Below the pieces are notes generated by a model. It had not been told where the DNA came from and did no database searches. It saw only the letters and a program-made list of their open reading frames with translations. From Allium sativum (taxonomy: Eukaryota > Streptophyta > Magnoliopsida > Asparagales > Amaryllidaceae), in the NCBI GenBank assembly GCA_030737875.1, contig CM060922.1:759821603-759885602 (forward strand): 64,000 bases of DNA. The letters run 5' to 3'. Shown here piece by piece: positions 47,215 through 59,359 of the stretch (position 1 is the first letter of the stretch; every line of letters starts with the position of its first letter). The position numbers and the translations under genes were made by a program.

Positions 47215-48370
47215 AAATTCGAAGATGAAGACGACGGTTGAAGACCGGAGATCCTCACCTCGTTTGGATGGTAACCGAGGTCCTGATTGGGAGGCATCCC
47301 GAAATATGGATAATGAGTGGTGATCGTCCAGACGTACGTGGTGATCGAAGAGTTTGCGAGGTATTTAGTGCCTCCGGTTTCGTTCAGACCCAGAACGGAC
47401 TTGTAAATGGACTGTGTGTCCGACATTGGAATTTGTTCTGTGTGATTGATAGCCATCAGTTGCACGGTGTGAATTGCCTGTGTGGCATGCTAAGATGCAG
47501 TGATCAGGGCTTCTGTTGAAAAGCAAAGTCTTGTGGTGATGATCAAAGCATCGCCTGTGTGGCGTAGCTTTGTGTATAACGTAAATTCGCGAGCCTCACA
47601 CCCCGGTATGAACCTAAAACGGGAGAAGGACCTCAGGGAGGGCATGCGTTTCCTTCTAGCTAGGGTGGTGTCAGTGACCTACCAGCCCTGACATTTATAT
47701 ACTTTTCACCTATGTGGTTGTTGCTGTTGCGAGGCGCCTCGGTTTGATCGGACGATCCGGGTCCGATGGAGTCATTTGTTGGCTCGTTTACGCCCCAAAG
47801 GGCGGGGAAACGTATTGTTCAGGCATTTTAATCCACATCGGTGGACCGGCCCTGTCGCTCCAAAGGCTTGACTGAGTACTTGCCTGAGACATGGGCTAGA
47901 TTGTCTCGAATTCGGTAAGGACTATCTTTTGCCTTGGTTCATGGCGGAAATCCAATTTCCAAATACGACATCGTGCGGTTTTGATTGTATATATATATAT
48001 GGCGACATGATATATGGTACCCATGCCGTCTATGATTGATAGTTATGATTTGAAGTTGTTTTCAAAAACATATAAACACTAGCAATAATATCAAATGCCT
48101 TTATTTTATTCGTATCAAGCATATTTTGGCCATTATAAGGTAAGACTCTATCCTCCGGTTTGCGTTGCATTGTGTGATGGGAACTGAGTCTTATAATGGC
48201 TTCATTTTGTTATAAAAAGCATAGCGATGTTTAAAAGAAAGAGTTGTTTTAAAGCACTGGCAATCCAATGGAGTAAACCCGTTCCACGAAAGTGGCGTGG
48301 TCCTGTAATTAGCCATATTATATATGTGTTGAGTGGATTTCTCATACCAGTCCCATGACTGACTCGTAGT
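47215..48370 (+). other. Conserved LTR block, G2 5' copy
   Basis: Long phrases are identical or nearly so to G1 and R2: cctccggtttcgttcagacc followed by cagaacggacttgtaaatgg, cttctgttgaaaagcaaagt, gcgagcctcacacc, ggtggtgtcagtgac, ggcgacatgatatatggtac and gcgttgcattgtgtgatggg. A 94-codon antisense frame (47181-47465) and a 93-codon sense frame (47238-47519) cross it. Neither is kept open in R2, so conservation is more likely at the DNA or RNA level. The 3' LTR copy is at about 57835-58990. Confidence 0.7.
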
Positions 48371-48739
48371 TTGTTTCACTCTCAAACTCGAGTGCCCCTT
48401 TTTCAACACGGGCAGCCTTGTATTCAGGTTTAGCTGGTTCTTTCTGGATAGCTGGAGCTGAAGATGGATTCTATCATTTATTTCTTTTTATGCTGTTCAG
48501 CTCCTATTGTACATATTTTGTTTATTTCCGCTGTAGACATTTATGTATAGCTGAACTGTATTTGTACTAAGTAAGATCCTGTATACTGTGTAACTCTGGT
48601 GATTACTTTTATCCAGTATATTTTGTTGTTCATTATCTGGTGTATTTATTTAATTCTGTTCTGCTATAATATGTTTCTGTGTTATATTCCAAAAGATAAC
48701 CTTGTTTCCGTGAGAACGGGAAATCGGGTCGTCTCAACG

Positions 48740-48751
48740 TGGTATCAGAGC
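48740..48751 (+). other. G2 primer-binding site (initiator tRNA-Met)
   Basis: TGGTATCAGAGC, an exact match to the tRNA 3' end, three bases after the LTR end. Confidence 0.95.
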
Positions 48752-48973
48752 TTTGGTTAAGCTTAGTTCTGGAATATAACATTTGAACGAACTCGTCAGA
48801 AATAGAACCAGTAGTGTTCTAGGATGGGTAACTCTATACAGATAGGATCAGTAATATCCTAGTATGAGTAGCAGAATGAAATTACACCTTGATAGACACA
48901 TTTACATTCAAGTATTTGTCTCTATATTTTGAAATATCTTTTCTGTTGACCTGACACTTGATCTGCCATTTGC

Positions 48974-48975
48974 AG
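48974..48975 (+). promoter_or_regulatory. Putative splice acceptor before G2 gag
   Basis: gatctgccatttgcAG ends 12 bases before the gag ATG. R3 has an AG at the equivalent place. The upstream pyrimidine tract is modest. Use is inferred. Confidence 0.35.
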
Positions 48976-48987
48976 AAGTACTAGAAA

Positions 48988-51900
48988 ATGAGTGTCAGAA
49001 ACAGAAGGAATGCAGAACCGGATATTGAGGCCCTATTAATCAAATATCGAAATATGGGTGGAATACCGTTCTCTGGTGAAGAATCTATTATGAAGACACA
49101 AGCTTGGATTCGTTCGGCTGAGAAAATCTTCGAAGCATTAAAGCTTAGGGATGACCAGAAAAGATTACTGGCCTCCTGGGCTCTCAAAGATGAAGCTTTG
49201 TTCTGGTGGGATTCGGTCATAGAGAATAATCCAGAAGGTGATATCACCTGGGACAGATTCAAAGTGATTTTTTTAGAAAGATTTACTCCTCCCGAAGCGA
49301 CCGAGCGACTATGCAATGAATTTTCTTATTTGATACAAGGTGATATGACCATTCCCGAATATCATAAGAAATTCAACGAACTTGCTCACTTTGCTCCTCA
49401 TCTAATTCAAGACCCAAAGAGGAAGAATCTTAGATTTATTCACGGACTTCAAAGGAAATACCAGAATAAGGTATTGGGGCATGTGAAGCTTCCTTTCTCA
49501 GAAATGATTTATATGGCTTATCAGTATGAAGATCTCCATAAGAAAGGCATGTTGCGAGACGAAGAAGAAATCAGCTCTAGCAGCAAAAGGAAATTTGAGG
49601 CTGATAGCCCAGAGACAAGTGAGCAGCCTGAGGCTAGTACGAAGGCTGAAGTCAAAAAGAGGCTGAAGATCAATCAGAAAAGGGTAAAGGCAGTCGTATG
49701 TCTAAAGTGCAATCAGCAAGGGCATTCGATGAGAAACTGTAGATCTTCGGACAGACGAAAGGGTGATGGGTCTAAATCCGGGATGAATCTTCAAGAAAAT
49801 AGTAAATGCAATCTCTGCCATCAGGCTGGTCACGTAAAGCAAGATTGCTGGCAGTTGAAAAAGACTGAAATAGTTCAAGTGAATGAAGTGGCAGAAACTT
49901 CTGAGCCCTCAGCTATTCAGGAAAGGCCAGATGTTTTAGAAGGCACGCTAACTGTCAAAGACATCCCAGTTAAAGTACTGTTTGACACAGGCGCGTCACG
50001 AAGCTTCATTGCAAAGGATGCAGCTAGGAAACTGGATTTGAATTTGAAAAAGCTTAAGGAACCAATGACTGTCCAGAATCCGGTTGGGGGTTCCATTGAT
50101 CTCAGTTGGATTTGTGGAGTGCCGGTTTCTTTCTCTCGTTATCGGTTTCCTACCATCGCGGTCGTCATGAATTTCAAAGAGTTTGATCTTATCTTGGGGT
50201 TAGACTGGTTGACCAAATATGAAGCAGAGGTTAGATGCGCCGAGAGGGTTGTTAGAGCTAAGATTAAATCAGGTGATTATATAACCATTCCCTGTGAAGG
50301 TCAGAATGCTAATAGAAAAGATTTCTGGTCAGCTCTCGATGTTTCTCCAGCTCAAATAGAAAATATCCCTGAGGTCACAGAGAATATTCCTGACCTCATT
50401 AAAGATATTCCTGTTGTCAAGAACTATGAGGATGTGTTCGAGGAAGTTGTTCGCTTACCTCCGCAAAGAGAAATGGATTTCAAAATTGCTTTAATTCCCA
50501 ATGCAAGGCCGGTAGTTCACGCTATTCGAAGAATGTCCTTGAAAGAAAAGGAGGAATTAGACAATCAAACACGACAGCTAGTATGGAAAGGTCTGATCAG
50601 GCCTAGTTTCTCTGATTGGGGTGCAGCAGTGGTTTTTGTCCCAAAATCTGACGGTACTCTACGGCTATGTGTGGACTATCGTGATCTGAACAAGCAGACG
50701 ATAAAGAACAAATATCCATTGCCGCGAATAGATGATTTGTTGGATCGATTAAATGGAGCACAAGTATTTTCCCGAATGGACCTAGCTACAGGTTTCCATC
50801 AACTTCGAATTGCCGAAGAGTGTGTTCCAATGACAGCGTTCAGAGGCCCCGACTTATTCTACGAGTGGTTAGTAATGCCGTTCGGCTTATGTAACGCTCC
50901 AGCTTACTTCGTCGATCTAATGAACCGAGTATTTAGGGGAGTATTGAATAAATTTGTTCTGGTTTTTATTGATGATATTCTAATCTTCTCTAAATCAAAG
51001 GCCGAGCATGAAAAACATTTGGAACAAGTGTTAGAAATCCTCAGGAGAAATGTATTGAAAGCAAAGTTTTCCAAATGTATCTTTTGGCAAGATGAAGTGA
51101 AATTTCTGGGCCACGTTGTATCGAAAGAAGGAATTGCTGTGGATCCAAGCAAAATCACGGCTATTCAAAATTGGAAACAGCCCAGTACTCCCACTGAAGT
51201 CCGCAGTTTTCTCGGATTGGCTAGCTATTACCGAAAGTTCGTTAAAGACTTTTCGAAGATATCTGGCCACTTAACGAAGCTTACAAAGAAGCATTCTAAG
51301 TTCAAATGGACTCAAGAGAGTGAGGAGGCTTTCGAAGAGCTGAAGTTGAGATTAACAACTGCTCCAGTGTTAACCATCATCGATGGCAACCAGGATTTAA
51401 AAGTATGGACTGATGCTTCTAGAGAAGGCCTTGGCGCAGTGTTAATGCAAAGAGGCCAAGTAATTGCTTATGCTAGACGTCAACTTAAGCCACACGAGAA
51501 AAACTATGTAACTCATGATCTTGAGTTATTAGCTATCATATTCTCTTTGAAAATCTGGAGACACTATCTTCTCGGTGAGAGATTCGAACTGTTTACAGAT
51601 CATCAGTCATTAAAGTATCTGTTCACTCAGAAGGACTTGAATTTGAGGCAGCAACGTTGGCTGGAGTTTCTTGCAGCATATGACTTTGAAATTATATATA
51701 CTCTAGGAAAAGCCAATGTCGTGGCTGATGCATTAAGCAGAAAGAATGTAATGATCGCCAGTTTTATTATCACGACTTCATTGCTAGATAAGATATCTGC
51801 TCTTCAGGAGGATGATCACTTCATTCAGAAGATCAGAGGGATAATTCAACAAGGCGAACCCTCGAGTTTTCAAGTTGATAATGATGGGATTTTAAGGCTC

Positions 51901-53226
51901 AAAGGTCGAATCTGTGTCCCTAACATTCCTGAACTTCGAAAGGAAGTACTGGATGAATGCCACAAGTCAAAACTCAGTATCCATCCGGGAGTAAGCAAAA
52001 TGTATAATGACATCAAACGCACTTTCTGGTGGAAGTCGATGAAAAGGGACATTTCCTTATATGTTAGCCGGTGCCCTACTTGCCAGCTAGTCAAAAGCGA
52101 CCAGCAGAAATTAGCTGGATTATTACAACCGCTAGAAGTGCCTGGTTGGAAGTGGGAGCATATTTCTATGGATTTCATTGATGGTTTGCCCAGAACCAGA
52201 AAAGGAAATGACAGTATTTGGGTGATCGTAGATCGTTTCACGAAGACCGCCCATTTCATACCTGTCAAATCAAACAGAACTGCTCAGAGTCTGGCGCAGA
52301 TTTACTTCAGGGAAATAGTTAGACTACATGGAGTGCCGCTCAGTATAGTCAGTGATAGAGATACAATATTCACTAGTAAATTCTGGGAAGCATTTCAAGT
52401 CGAGCTGGGAACGAAGTTAAACTTGAGCACCGCTTATCATCCTCAGACAGACGGTCAGACTGAGAGGGTGAATCGCATTTTAGAAGATCTATTGCGGGCT
52501 TGTATTATAGATTTCGGTGGATCATGGGAAGACCATCTACATTTGGCTGAATTCTCTTATAACAACAGCTATCAGGCAAGCCTGACAATGTCGCCATTCG
52601 AAGCATTGTATGGTAGACCGTGCCGATCTCCTGCTTGTTGGGTCGAGCCTGGAAATAGACTTGTGTTGGGTCCGGATATGATTCGAGAAGCTGCCGACAA
52701 AGTCGATTTTATTAAGAAGCGATTACTCGCCGCTCAAAGCCGACAAAAGAGCTATGCCGATAAAAGAAGAAGAGATATATCCTTTGAAGTTGGCGACTAT
52801 GTATATTTGAAAGTATCGCCGATGAGAGGAGTAATCAGGTTCGGTAAAACTGGAAAGTTGGCACCCAAATTCATTGGTCCGTTTCCTATTCTGGAACGGA
52901 TCGGAACTCTCGCATATAAAGTTAAATTGCCAGACTGGTTGCCTGGAGTTCATGATGTATTTCATATATCTCAACTTCGAAAGCACGTTCAGGATCCAGA
53001 CTTGATCGTGGAGGAAGCAGCTCAGCAGGATATTGAAATAACTCCAGAACTAGCTGTGAGGCGTGAGCCGCTAAAGATTATCGGCAAAGAAACCAAAGAG
53101 CTGAGAAACAAGAAGGTTCACTTAGTCAAAGTGCAATGGAGTGGAGATCCGCGAGATTGTACTTGGGAAACTGAGGAGAGCATTCAGAAAGCTTATCCTA
53201 GATGCCGAGTGGATATCTCTGAATGA
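48988..53226 (+). CDS. gag-pol: Gag-Pol polyprotein of a Ty3/gypsy chromovirus
   Basis: A single frame of 1,412 residues encodes everything needed for replication, to be cut by its own protease. Order: Gag (about 20-180; [11 protein letters not shown]), two CCHC zinc knuckles (238-251 and 274-287) that bind RNA, aspartic protease (DTGAS 333-337), reverse transcriptase (about 530-715; active-site FIDD 660-663), RNase H (D809, E846, D871, D914), integrase with an HHCC zinc site (H992, H999, C1029, C1032) and D1062, D1123, E1159 (spacing D-35-E), a GPF module (1298-1300), and a chromodomain-like end (about 1378-1404; [14 protein letters not shown]) that in chromoviruses guides integration to chromatin. 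All catalytic residues are intact and there is no stop. The ATG is the first after the PBS and fits the homologous R3 start. Gag and Pol are fused without a frameshift, as is usual for this group. Confidence 0.97.
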   Translation: MSVRNRRNAEPDIEALLIKYRNMGGIPFSGEESIMKTQAWIRSAEKIFEALKLRDDQKRLLASWALKDEALFWWDSVIENNPEGDITWDRFKVIFLERFTPPEATERLCNEFSYLIQGDMTIPEYHKKFNELAHFAPHLIQDPKRKNLRFIHGLQRKYQNKVLGHVKLPFSEMIYMAYQYEDLHKKGMLRDEEEISSSSKRKFEADSPETSEQPEASTKAEVKKRLKINQKRVKAVVCLKCNQQGHSMRNCRSSDRRKGDGSKSGMNLQENSKCNLCHQAGHVKQDCWQLKKTEIVQVNEVAETSEPSAIQERPDVLEGTLTVKDIPVKVLFDTGASRSFIAKDAARKLDLNLKKLKEPMTVQNPVGGSIDLSWICGVPVSFSRYRFPTIAVVMNFKEFDLILGLDWLTKYEAEVRCAERVVRAKIKSGDYITIPCEGQNANRKDFWSALDVSPAQIENIPEVTENIPDLIKDIPVVKNYEDVFEEVVRLPPQREMDFKIALIPNARPVVHAIRRMSLKEKEELDNQTRQLVWKGLIRPSFSDWGAAVVFVPKSDGTLRLCVDYRDLNKQTIKNKYPLPRIDDLLDRLNGAQVFSRMDLATGFHQLRIAEECVPMTAFRGPDLFYEWLVMPFGLCNAPAYFVDLMNRVFRGVLNKFVLVFIDDILIFSKSKAEHEKHLEQVLEILRRNVLKAKFSKCIFWQDEVKFLGHVVSKEGIAVDPSKITAIQNWKQPSTPTEVRSFLGLASYYRKFVKDFSKISGHLTKLTKKHSKFKWTQESEEAFEELKLRLTTAPVLTIIDGNQDLKVWTDASREGLGAVLMQRGQVIAYARRQLKPHEKNYVTHDLELLAIIFSLKIWRHYLLGERFELFTDHQSLKYLFTQKDLNLRQQRWLEFLAAYDFEIIYTLGKANVVADALSRKNVMIASFIITTSLLDKISALQEDDHFIQKIRGIIQQGEPSSFQVDNDGILRLKGRICVPNIPELRKEVLDECHKSKLSIHPGVSKMYNDIKRTFWWKSMKRDISLYVSRCPTCQLVKSDQQKLAGLLQPLEVPGWKWEHISMDFIDGLPRTRKGNDSIWVIVDRFTKTAHFIPVKSNRTAQSLAQIYFREIVRLHGVPLSIVSDRDTIFTSKFWEAFQVELGTKLNLSTAYHPQTDGQTERVNRILEDLLRACIIDFGGSWEDHLHLAEFSYNNSYQASLTMSPFEALYGRPCRSPACWVEPGNRLVLGPDMIREAADKVDFIKKRLLAAQSRQKSYADKRRRDISFEVGDYVYLKVSPMRGVIRFGKTGKLAPKFIGPFPILERIGTLAYKVKLPDWLPGVHDVFHISQLRKHVQDPDLIVEEAAQQDIEITPELAVRREPLKIIGKETKELRNKKVHLVKVQWSGDPRDCTWETEESIQKAYPRCRVDISE

Positions 53227-53476
53227 CTCCGGTGCAAGGTACATTTACCCTACTTTGCATTACCGTTTAATTCTCTATTCTGTTGCTATTTTCTTCCTAA
53301 GGATGTGCACTATTTATTTTATACTCCGAATGGTTTTTAAAAGAATATAGGAGTTGATAAGAATATTTTTGAAAGGTTAGAAACAAATTGGTTGTTGTGT
53401 TGTATGATTATAGATTTATCAAACCACTTTCGACTTTATTCCTTTTCGGGGACGAAAAGTTTTAAGTGGGGGAGAT
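53227..53476 (+). other. G2 3' untranslated part of the internal region and polypurine tract
   Basis: About 235 bases of non-coding DNA end in agtgggggagat (53464-53476), the primer for plus-strand synthesis. The preceding phrase, atcaaaccactttcgacttt, is almost identical to the same place in G1 (26223). Confidence 0.9.
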
Positions 53477-55528
53477 TGTAACGACCCAGAAAATCTGAAC
53501 CAATTTAAAATTTTTAAATTGGCTAAAATAATGGATTTAAAATATTTAAAATAAATATTTTAAATAATGGTGATGAAAACCGGGTTTGAATCGACATTTG
53601 AAAACGAATATAATTAATTATAATTATATATAGAATTGAAAATGGCGGGGTAGTTCGATAATTCGATTTCAAACTTAAATTGAATATACCGGGTGCAAAA
53701 CAATCCGGATTTTAGTGAAACCAAAAATAATGGAATCTAATTGATAATATCTTTATAACGAATCTGACCAATCGAAATTTGATAGCGGGAATCAAAAGAT
53801 ATGTCCAGTTGAAAATTCTGAATAGTCGCTATGGAATTCAGGCCCTTAAAAATGGACATTTTGCAAACGACCTCGGATTTCGATGAAACCACTTTTGTTA
53901 GATCCGCAGTGTCAAGTTATTGCTAGGTTTCAAATTTCATAATTTTTCGAATCAATATGTGAGCGTGGCAAAAGAAAACGCGTTTGACCAGTTTCTGTTG
54001 AATTTAATCGAATGGAAATAGGCCATTTTGCAAACGGTCTCAGAATTCGGCGAAACTAGTTTTGTTAGGACCGTATCGTCAATATGAAGCTAGAAAATAT
54101 TTTTCGGGAATTTTTCTAGTTAGTATGTGGCCCCGGTAATTTGAAATGTGCGTTTAAAATTCAATATAGTGATTTAAATGTAAATTCAAAAGGAAACTGA
54201 TTGTAACAATCGAATCAGCTTGCGATACATATCCCATTGTGTTCGGAATGGGGGTAAAACGCTATGGGCGACAGGCGGTGGGCCTCGTTTCGAGGTCGTA
54301 TGTAAAAGTCAACCTATTTGCAAAATTAAATAATTAAATAATAAAAAAAAATATTTTTTAATTCCCTCCCTCCCTTTATTCTTCTGCTTGGCCCCCCCCC
54401 CCCCGATTCTATATCCAGAAATAAAAAAAATAAAAAAAGGAAAACCCTAAACCAAATCGATCGCAGCCTCCCCGTTCGAACCCCGAGCCGCCGCCCTTAC
54501 CCTCGAAGCCGCCTCCTCCTCCCAGCGCCCTCACCCCGAAGACCCAAGCCGCCACCAGACCCCAAGCATCGCGACGCCCCCCCTGGAGATCGAAGACCGC
54601 CACCATCGTTCGAACCCCGAGCTGCCCCCTCGAAGCGAGCGCCGACGCCTTCACCCCCCCCTCTCTGTAAGTTTTTCGTTTTGTTATTTTATTTTTAAAA
54701 GATTAAAACAGATTTTATAAAAAGGTTAAACTGATTTTAAAAGCATTTTTAAACTGATTTTATAAAGATTTTTAAAACTGATTTTAAAAGCATTTTTAAA
54801 CTGATTTTATAAAGATTTTTAAAACTGATTTTAAAAGCATTTTTAAACTGATTTTATAAAGATTTTTAAAACTAATTTTATGAGCATTTTTAAACTGATT
54901 TGATTTTTAAAAGGATTAAAAACTGAAATTTTTAAGAGAAGAATAAAAACTGAATTTTATAAAAGTTAAAAACTGTTTTTATGTTTTTTAAGTTAAAAAC
55001 TGATTTGTTAAAAGTTTAAAAACTGGAATTTTTAAAAAGTTTAAAACTGAAATTTTTAAAAGATTAAAACTGAAATTTTTAAAAGCATAAAACTGGTTTT
55101 TTTTAAAAGAAAGTAAAAACAGATTTTTATAAAAGAATTTTTAAACTGGTTTTTTTAAAAAGAAAGTAAAAACAGATTTTTATAAAGGAATTTTTAAACT
55201 GATTTTTGTAAAGGATTTTTTAACTGATTTCTTTTAAAGAATTTTAAAACCTGATTTTTAAAAAGGAAATAAAAACTGAACTTTAAAAAGAAAAAAAATC
55301 ATATTTTTATATATTGAAAGTCGAAGTAGAAATCAGATTTTTATATATTGAATAGCATCGTAAAAATTCGATTTTTACATGTGTAGAGAATACGGGCGAA
55401 AGCGACAAAAGGCGAAGATTTCTATAAAGGAAGAGTCTTGAAGTTGGATAGCTATTAGTGAGATTTCTGATTTAAAAATTATATATATATATGTGTTGAA
55501 AATGAAAGTGAATTGCTATATATAAATA

Positions 55529-55559
<31 letters not shown>

Positions 55560-58500
55560 GCCCCTCGTCCACAAACCATGGACGATATTTATTGGTTGAA
55601 ATTGTGGTGAAAATTGAATGATGGTTTGGGATTGTTTGTGATTGATATTGGTTGATTGCGGTTGAAAAATACCCATTTATGGTTGAAAAATATTTGGTTG
55701 AAACCACATAGGATTAGTTTGTGGAAATGAAATAAATATATACATGCCGCCTGCGTGCGAACTAGATGCATGATTCCCATTGTCAAAAACCGCGAGGTTT
55801 TAAGGTAGAGCGAGGAGCCGTACTAGGGACGGTGCCGGTGTAACTACCCTGCCGTTATGCTGCCGAAATTTTGAATAATATTCTTGTGTTTGAATTATTT
55901 TCATATGCTTAAAACTATAGAAAACATTCATGTGTTGAATTGATATTCATTCGTTGTTTAGAAATTCATGTGTTGAATGGTATTCATATTTTGAAATAAA
56001 TTGTTCGATAATAAAAATCACATTTTTATCTATATATAAAAACTATAGAAAACATTCATGTGTTGAATTGATATTCATTCGTTGTTTAGAAATTCATGTG
56101 TTGAATGGTATTCATATTTTGAAATAAATTGTTCGATAATAAAAATCACATTTTTATCTATATATAAAAACTATAGAAAACATTCATGTGTTGAATTGAT
56201 ATTCATTCGTTGTTTAGAAATTCATGTGTTGAATGGTATTCATATTTTGAAATAAATTGTTCGATAATAAAAATCACATTTTTATCTATATATAGAAACA
56301 ATAGAAAACATTCATGTGTTGAATTGATATTCATTCGTTGTTTAGAAATTCATGTGTTGAATGGTATTCATATTTTGAAATAAATTGTTTGATAATAAAA
56401 ATCACCTTTTATCGACTATATGAACTATGTAAAATAACCTCGATTTAAAAGAAATTGTTTTATGATAAAAAATTTCATTTTTATCACCAACTTGAACTAT
56501 ATAGAAGAATAGTGTTTTGAAATGAATTGTTTTACAATAAAAATCACATTTTTATTGTATGCATAAATCGTTGAAATGTGAAGTGTTAAAAATAGCCACT
56601 TGTTCAAAATAAACATATATCAGTTGAAATATTCATTAATTAGCTAATGAAATGATTTGCACCTATTTATGTAACATTAGAATGAATGGAGTTTTTAAAC
56701 CAAATGGAAATCAAATATGAAGTTGAATAGAAAATGAAAAATGATATGGACTGTATATATATGTACATGCATATTCATTGAACAGGTTATAGCAAAGGGG
56801 CTAGAGAAGAGGAATAAAATTTGTGCCCGACAAATAGGTACACATTTACTGATTTGTTTGGGTGATGATTTTGAGCCTGTTGGCTAGCCGCTTGGCTTTT
56901 TCTTTTTCTTTTTGAGATTAGAAGGACCGGGACGCTATTTGCGATTTCCCGACGCTCCCGGTACAGGGGAGGTTATGGCGAAATTTTTCCAAAATTTAAG
57001 GTGTTAGAAAATTTTTTGAAGTGAAAACGATATTGAAATTATTGAATGAACTATATTTATATAACTATATAAATATAAATAAAATTAAAACGAAACGAAG
57101 CCGTGCAGTTCGTATTTCGAAACCGTGATTTCAAACGACTAGTGCGGGAAATCCGACCATTGGATTTTCCCGAAACCTCAACCGTCGGGTTCGCCTTGGA
57201 ATAATCTTTCCAACGGCACCAACCTTGTAAAAATCCAACGGTTGGATTGTCTGGAATGTTTAATTCAAATTTGAAGAAAAACAGCGCCAGAATCGATTTT
57301 ATTTATATATAAATATAAATAGAATTATATTTAATCGAATAACGATGCTGCAGTTCGTATTTTGAAATCGAAATTTCAAACGATTGTACCGGGAGATCCG
57401 ACCGTCGGATTTTCCCGAAACTGGAACCGTTGGATTCGTTTTGAAAAGACCTTTCTAATGATGTAAATTTTGAGAAGATCCAACGGTTAGATTTTCAGAT
57501 ATGTGTAAATCAAATCTGAAGAAAAACAGCGCCACGGCTGCCTTATGGCCCGAAGCGTCGTTTTGAATAAAATGGCTATTTTAAAATAAATAAAAATAGC
57601 GATAAATAGTTATAAAATATCATAAGCGATATGGAATGGAAATAAACTGAATTTGCTTGATTTATGTGATGTTTGATGGTTGAATGTGTTTGGTGTGAAA
57701 ATTACATTAAAGGACAAAATGGGTGTTGTAGAATAATTTAACCATTGAAATAAATCGATTTGAAATTCTAAATATACGTGAATTATTTGAAAAGGCCGAG
57801 TTAATTCTCATTCCGAATAATCGACCGACGATTGAAATTCGGAGATGAAGACGACGGTCGAAGACCGGAGATCCTCACCTCGTTTGGATGGTAACCGAGG
57901 TCCTGATTGGGAGGCATCCTGAAATATGGATAATGAGTGGTGATCGTCCAGACGTACGTGGTGATCGAAGGGTTTGCGAGGTATTTAGTGCCTCCGGTTT
58001 CGTTCAGACCCAGAACGGACTTGTAAATGGACTGTGTGTCCGACATTGGAATTTGTTCTGTGTGATTGATAGCCATCAGTTGCATGGTGTGAATTGCCTG
58101 TGTGGCATGCTAAGATGCAGTGATCAGGGCTTCTGTTGAAAAGCAAAGTCTTGTGGTGATGATCAAAGCATCGCCTGTGTGGCGTAGCTTTGTGTATAAC
58201 GTAAATTCGCGAGCCTCACACCCCGGTATGAACCTAAAACGGGAGAAGGACCTCAGGGAGGGCATGCGTTTCCTTCTAGCTAGGGTGGTGTCAGTGACCT
58301 ACCAGCCCTGACATTTATATACTTTTCACCTATGTGGTTGTTGCTGTTGCGAGGCGCCTCGGTTTGATCGGACGATCCGGGTCCGATGGAGTCATTTGTT
58401 GGCTCGTTTACGCCCCAAAGGGCGGGGAAACGTATTGTTCAGGCATTTTAATCCACATCGGTGGACCGGCCCTGTCGCTCCAAAGGCTTGACTGAGTACT

Positions 58501-59354
58501 TGACTGAGACATGGGCTAGATTGTCTCGAATTCGGTAAGGACTATCTTTTGCCTTGGTTCATGGCGGAAATCCAATTTCCAAATACGACATCGTGCGGTT
58601 TTGATTGTATATATATATGGCGACATGATATATGGTACCCATGCCGTCTATGATTGATAGTTATGATTTGAAGTTGTTTTCAAAAACATATAAACACTAG
58701 CAATAATATCAAATGCCTTTGTTTTATTCGTATCAAGCATATTTTGGCCATTATAAGGTAAGACTCTATCCTCCGGTTTGCGTTGCATTGTGTGATGGGA
58801 ACTGAGTCTTATAATGGCTTCATTTTGTTATAAAAAGCATAGCGATGTTTAAAAGAAAGAGTTGTTTTAAAGCACTGGCAATCCAATGGAGTAAACCCGT
58901 TCCACGAAAGTGGCGTGGTCCTGTAATTAGCCATATTATATATGTGTTGAGTGGATTTCTCATACCAGTCCCATGACTGACTCGTAGTTTGTTTCACTCT
59001 CAAACTCGGGTGCCCCTTTTTCAACACGGGCAACCTTGTATTCAGGTTTAGCTGGTTCTTTCTGGATAGCTGGAGCTGAAGATGGATTCTATCATTTATT
59101 TCTTTTTATGCTGTTCAGCTCCTATTGTACATATTTTGTTTATTTCCGCTGTAGACATTTATGTATAGCTGAACTGTATTTGTACTAAGTAAGATCCTGT
59201 ATACTGTGTAACTCTGATGATTACTTTTATCCAGTATATTTTGTTGTTCATTATCTGGTGTATTTATTTAATTCTGTTCTGCTATAATATGTTTCTGTGT
59301 TATATTCCAAAAGATAACCTTGTTTCCGTGAGAACGGGAAATCGGGTCGTCTCA
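53477..59354 (+). repeat. G2 3' LTR (5,878 bp)
   Basis: It has the same order of parts as the 5' LTR: GC-rich island 54390-54662, donor-like GTAAGT at 54667, arrays from 54728 and from 55912, the shared module near 56770-57015 and the conserved block 57835-58990. It ends gtctca directly before the second atctt. Confidence 0.97.
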
Positions 59355-59359
59355 ATCTT
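59355..59359. other. G2 target-site duplication, right copy (atctt)
   Basis: Matches 42803-42807. Confidence 0.97.

Larger units (their letters stand above)
42808..48736 (+). repeat. G2 5' LTR (5,929 bp)
   Basis: In order it has a start region shared with G1 and R2, a telobox-like site and GC-rich island (43722-44000), a donor-like GTAAGT (44004), tandem arrays (44067-44690 and 45295-45800), a module shared with the G1 internal region (46150-46395), two copies of a gatccgaccgtcggat-like phrase with ccaacggttggatt (46520-46900), and the conserved block (47215-48370). The end, ccttgtttccgtgagaacgg then gtctca, differs from G1. Confidence 0.97.
42808..59354 (+). mobile_element. G2: intact Ty3/gypsy chromovirus (16.5 kb)
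   Basis: All parts are present: atctt TSD, LTRs of 5,929 and 5,878 bp beginning TGTAACGACCC and ending GTCTCA, an exact tRNA-Met PBS (48740), one uninterrupted 1,412-codon gag-pol (48988-53226) and a PPT (53464-53476). The internal region is 4,740 bp. The C-terminal chromodomain places it among plant chromoviruses, probably near Tekay/Del (inferred from domain style). The LTRs are very similar: about six differences in 540 bp (47161-47700 against 57781-58320), and a 53-bp unit lost in the 3' copy explains most of the length difference. It is the youngest insertion in the stack and the only element here that might be able to move by itself. Confidence 0.97.
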
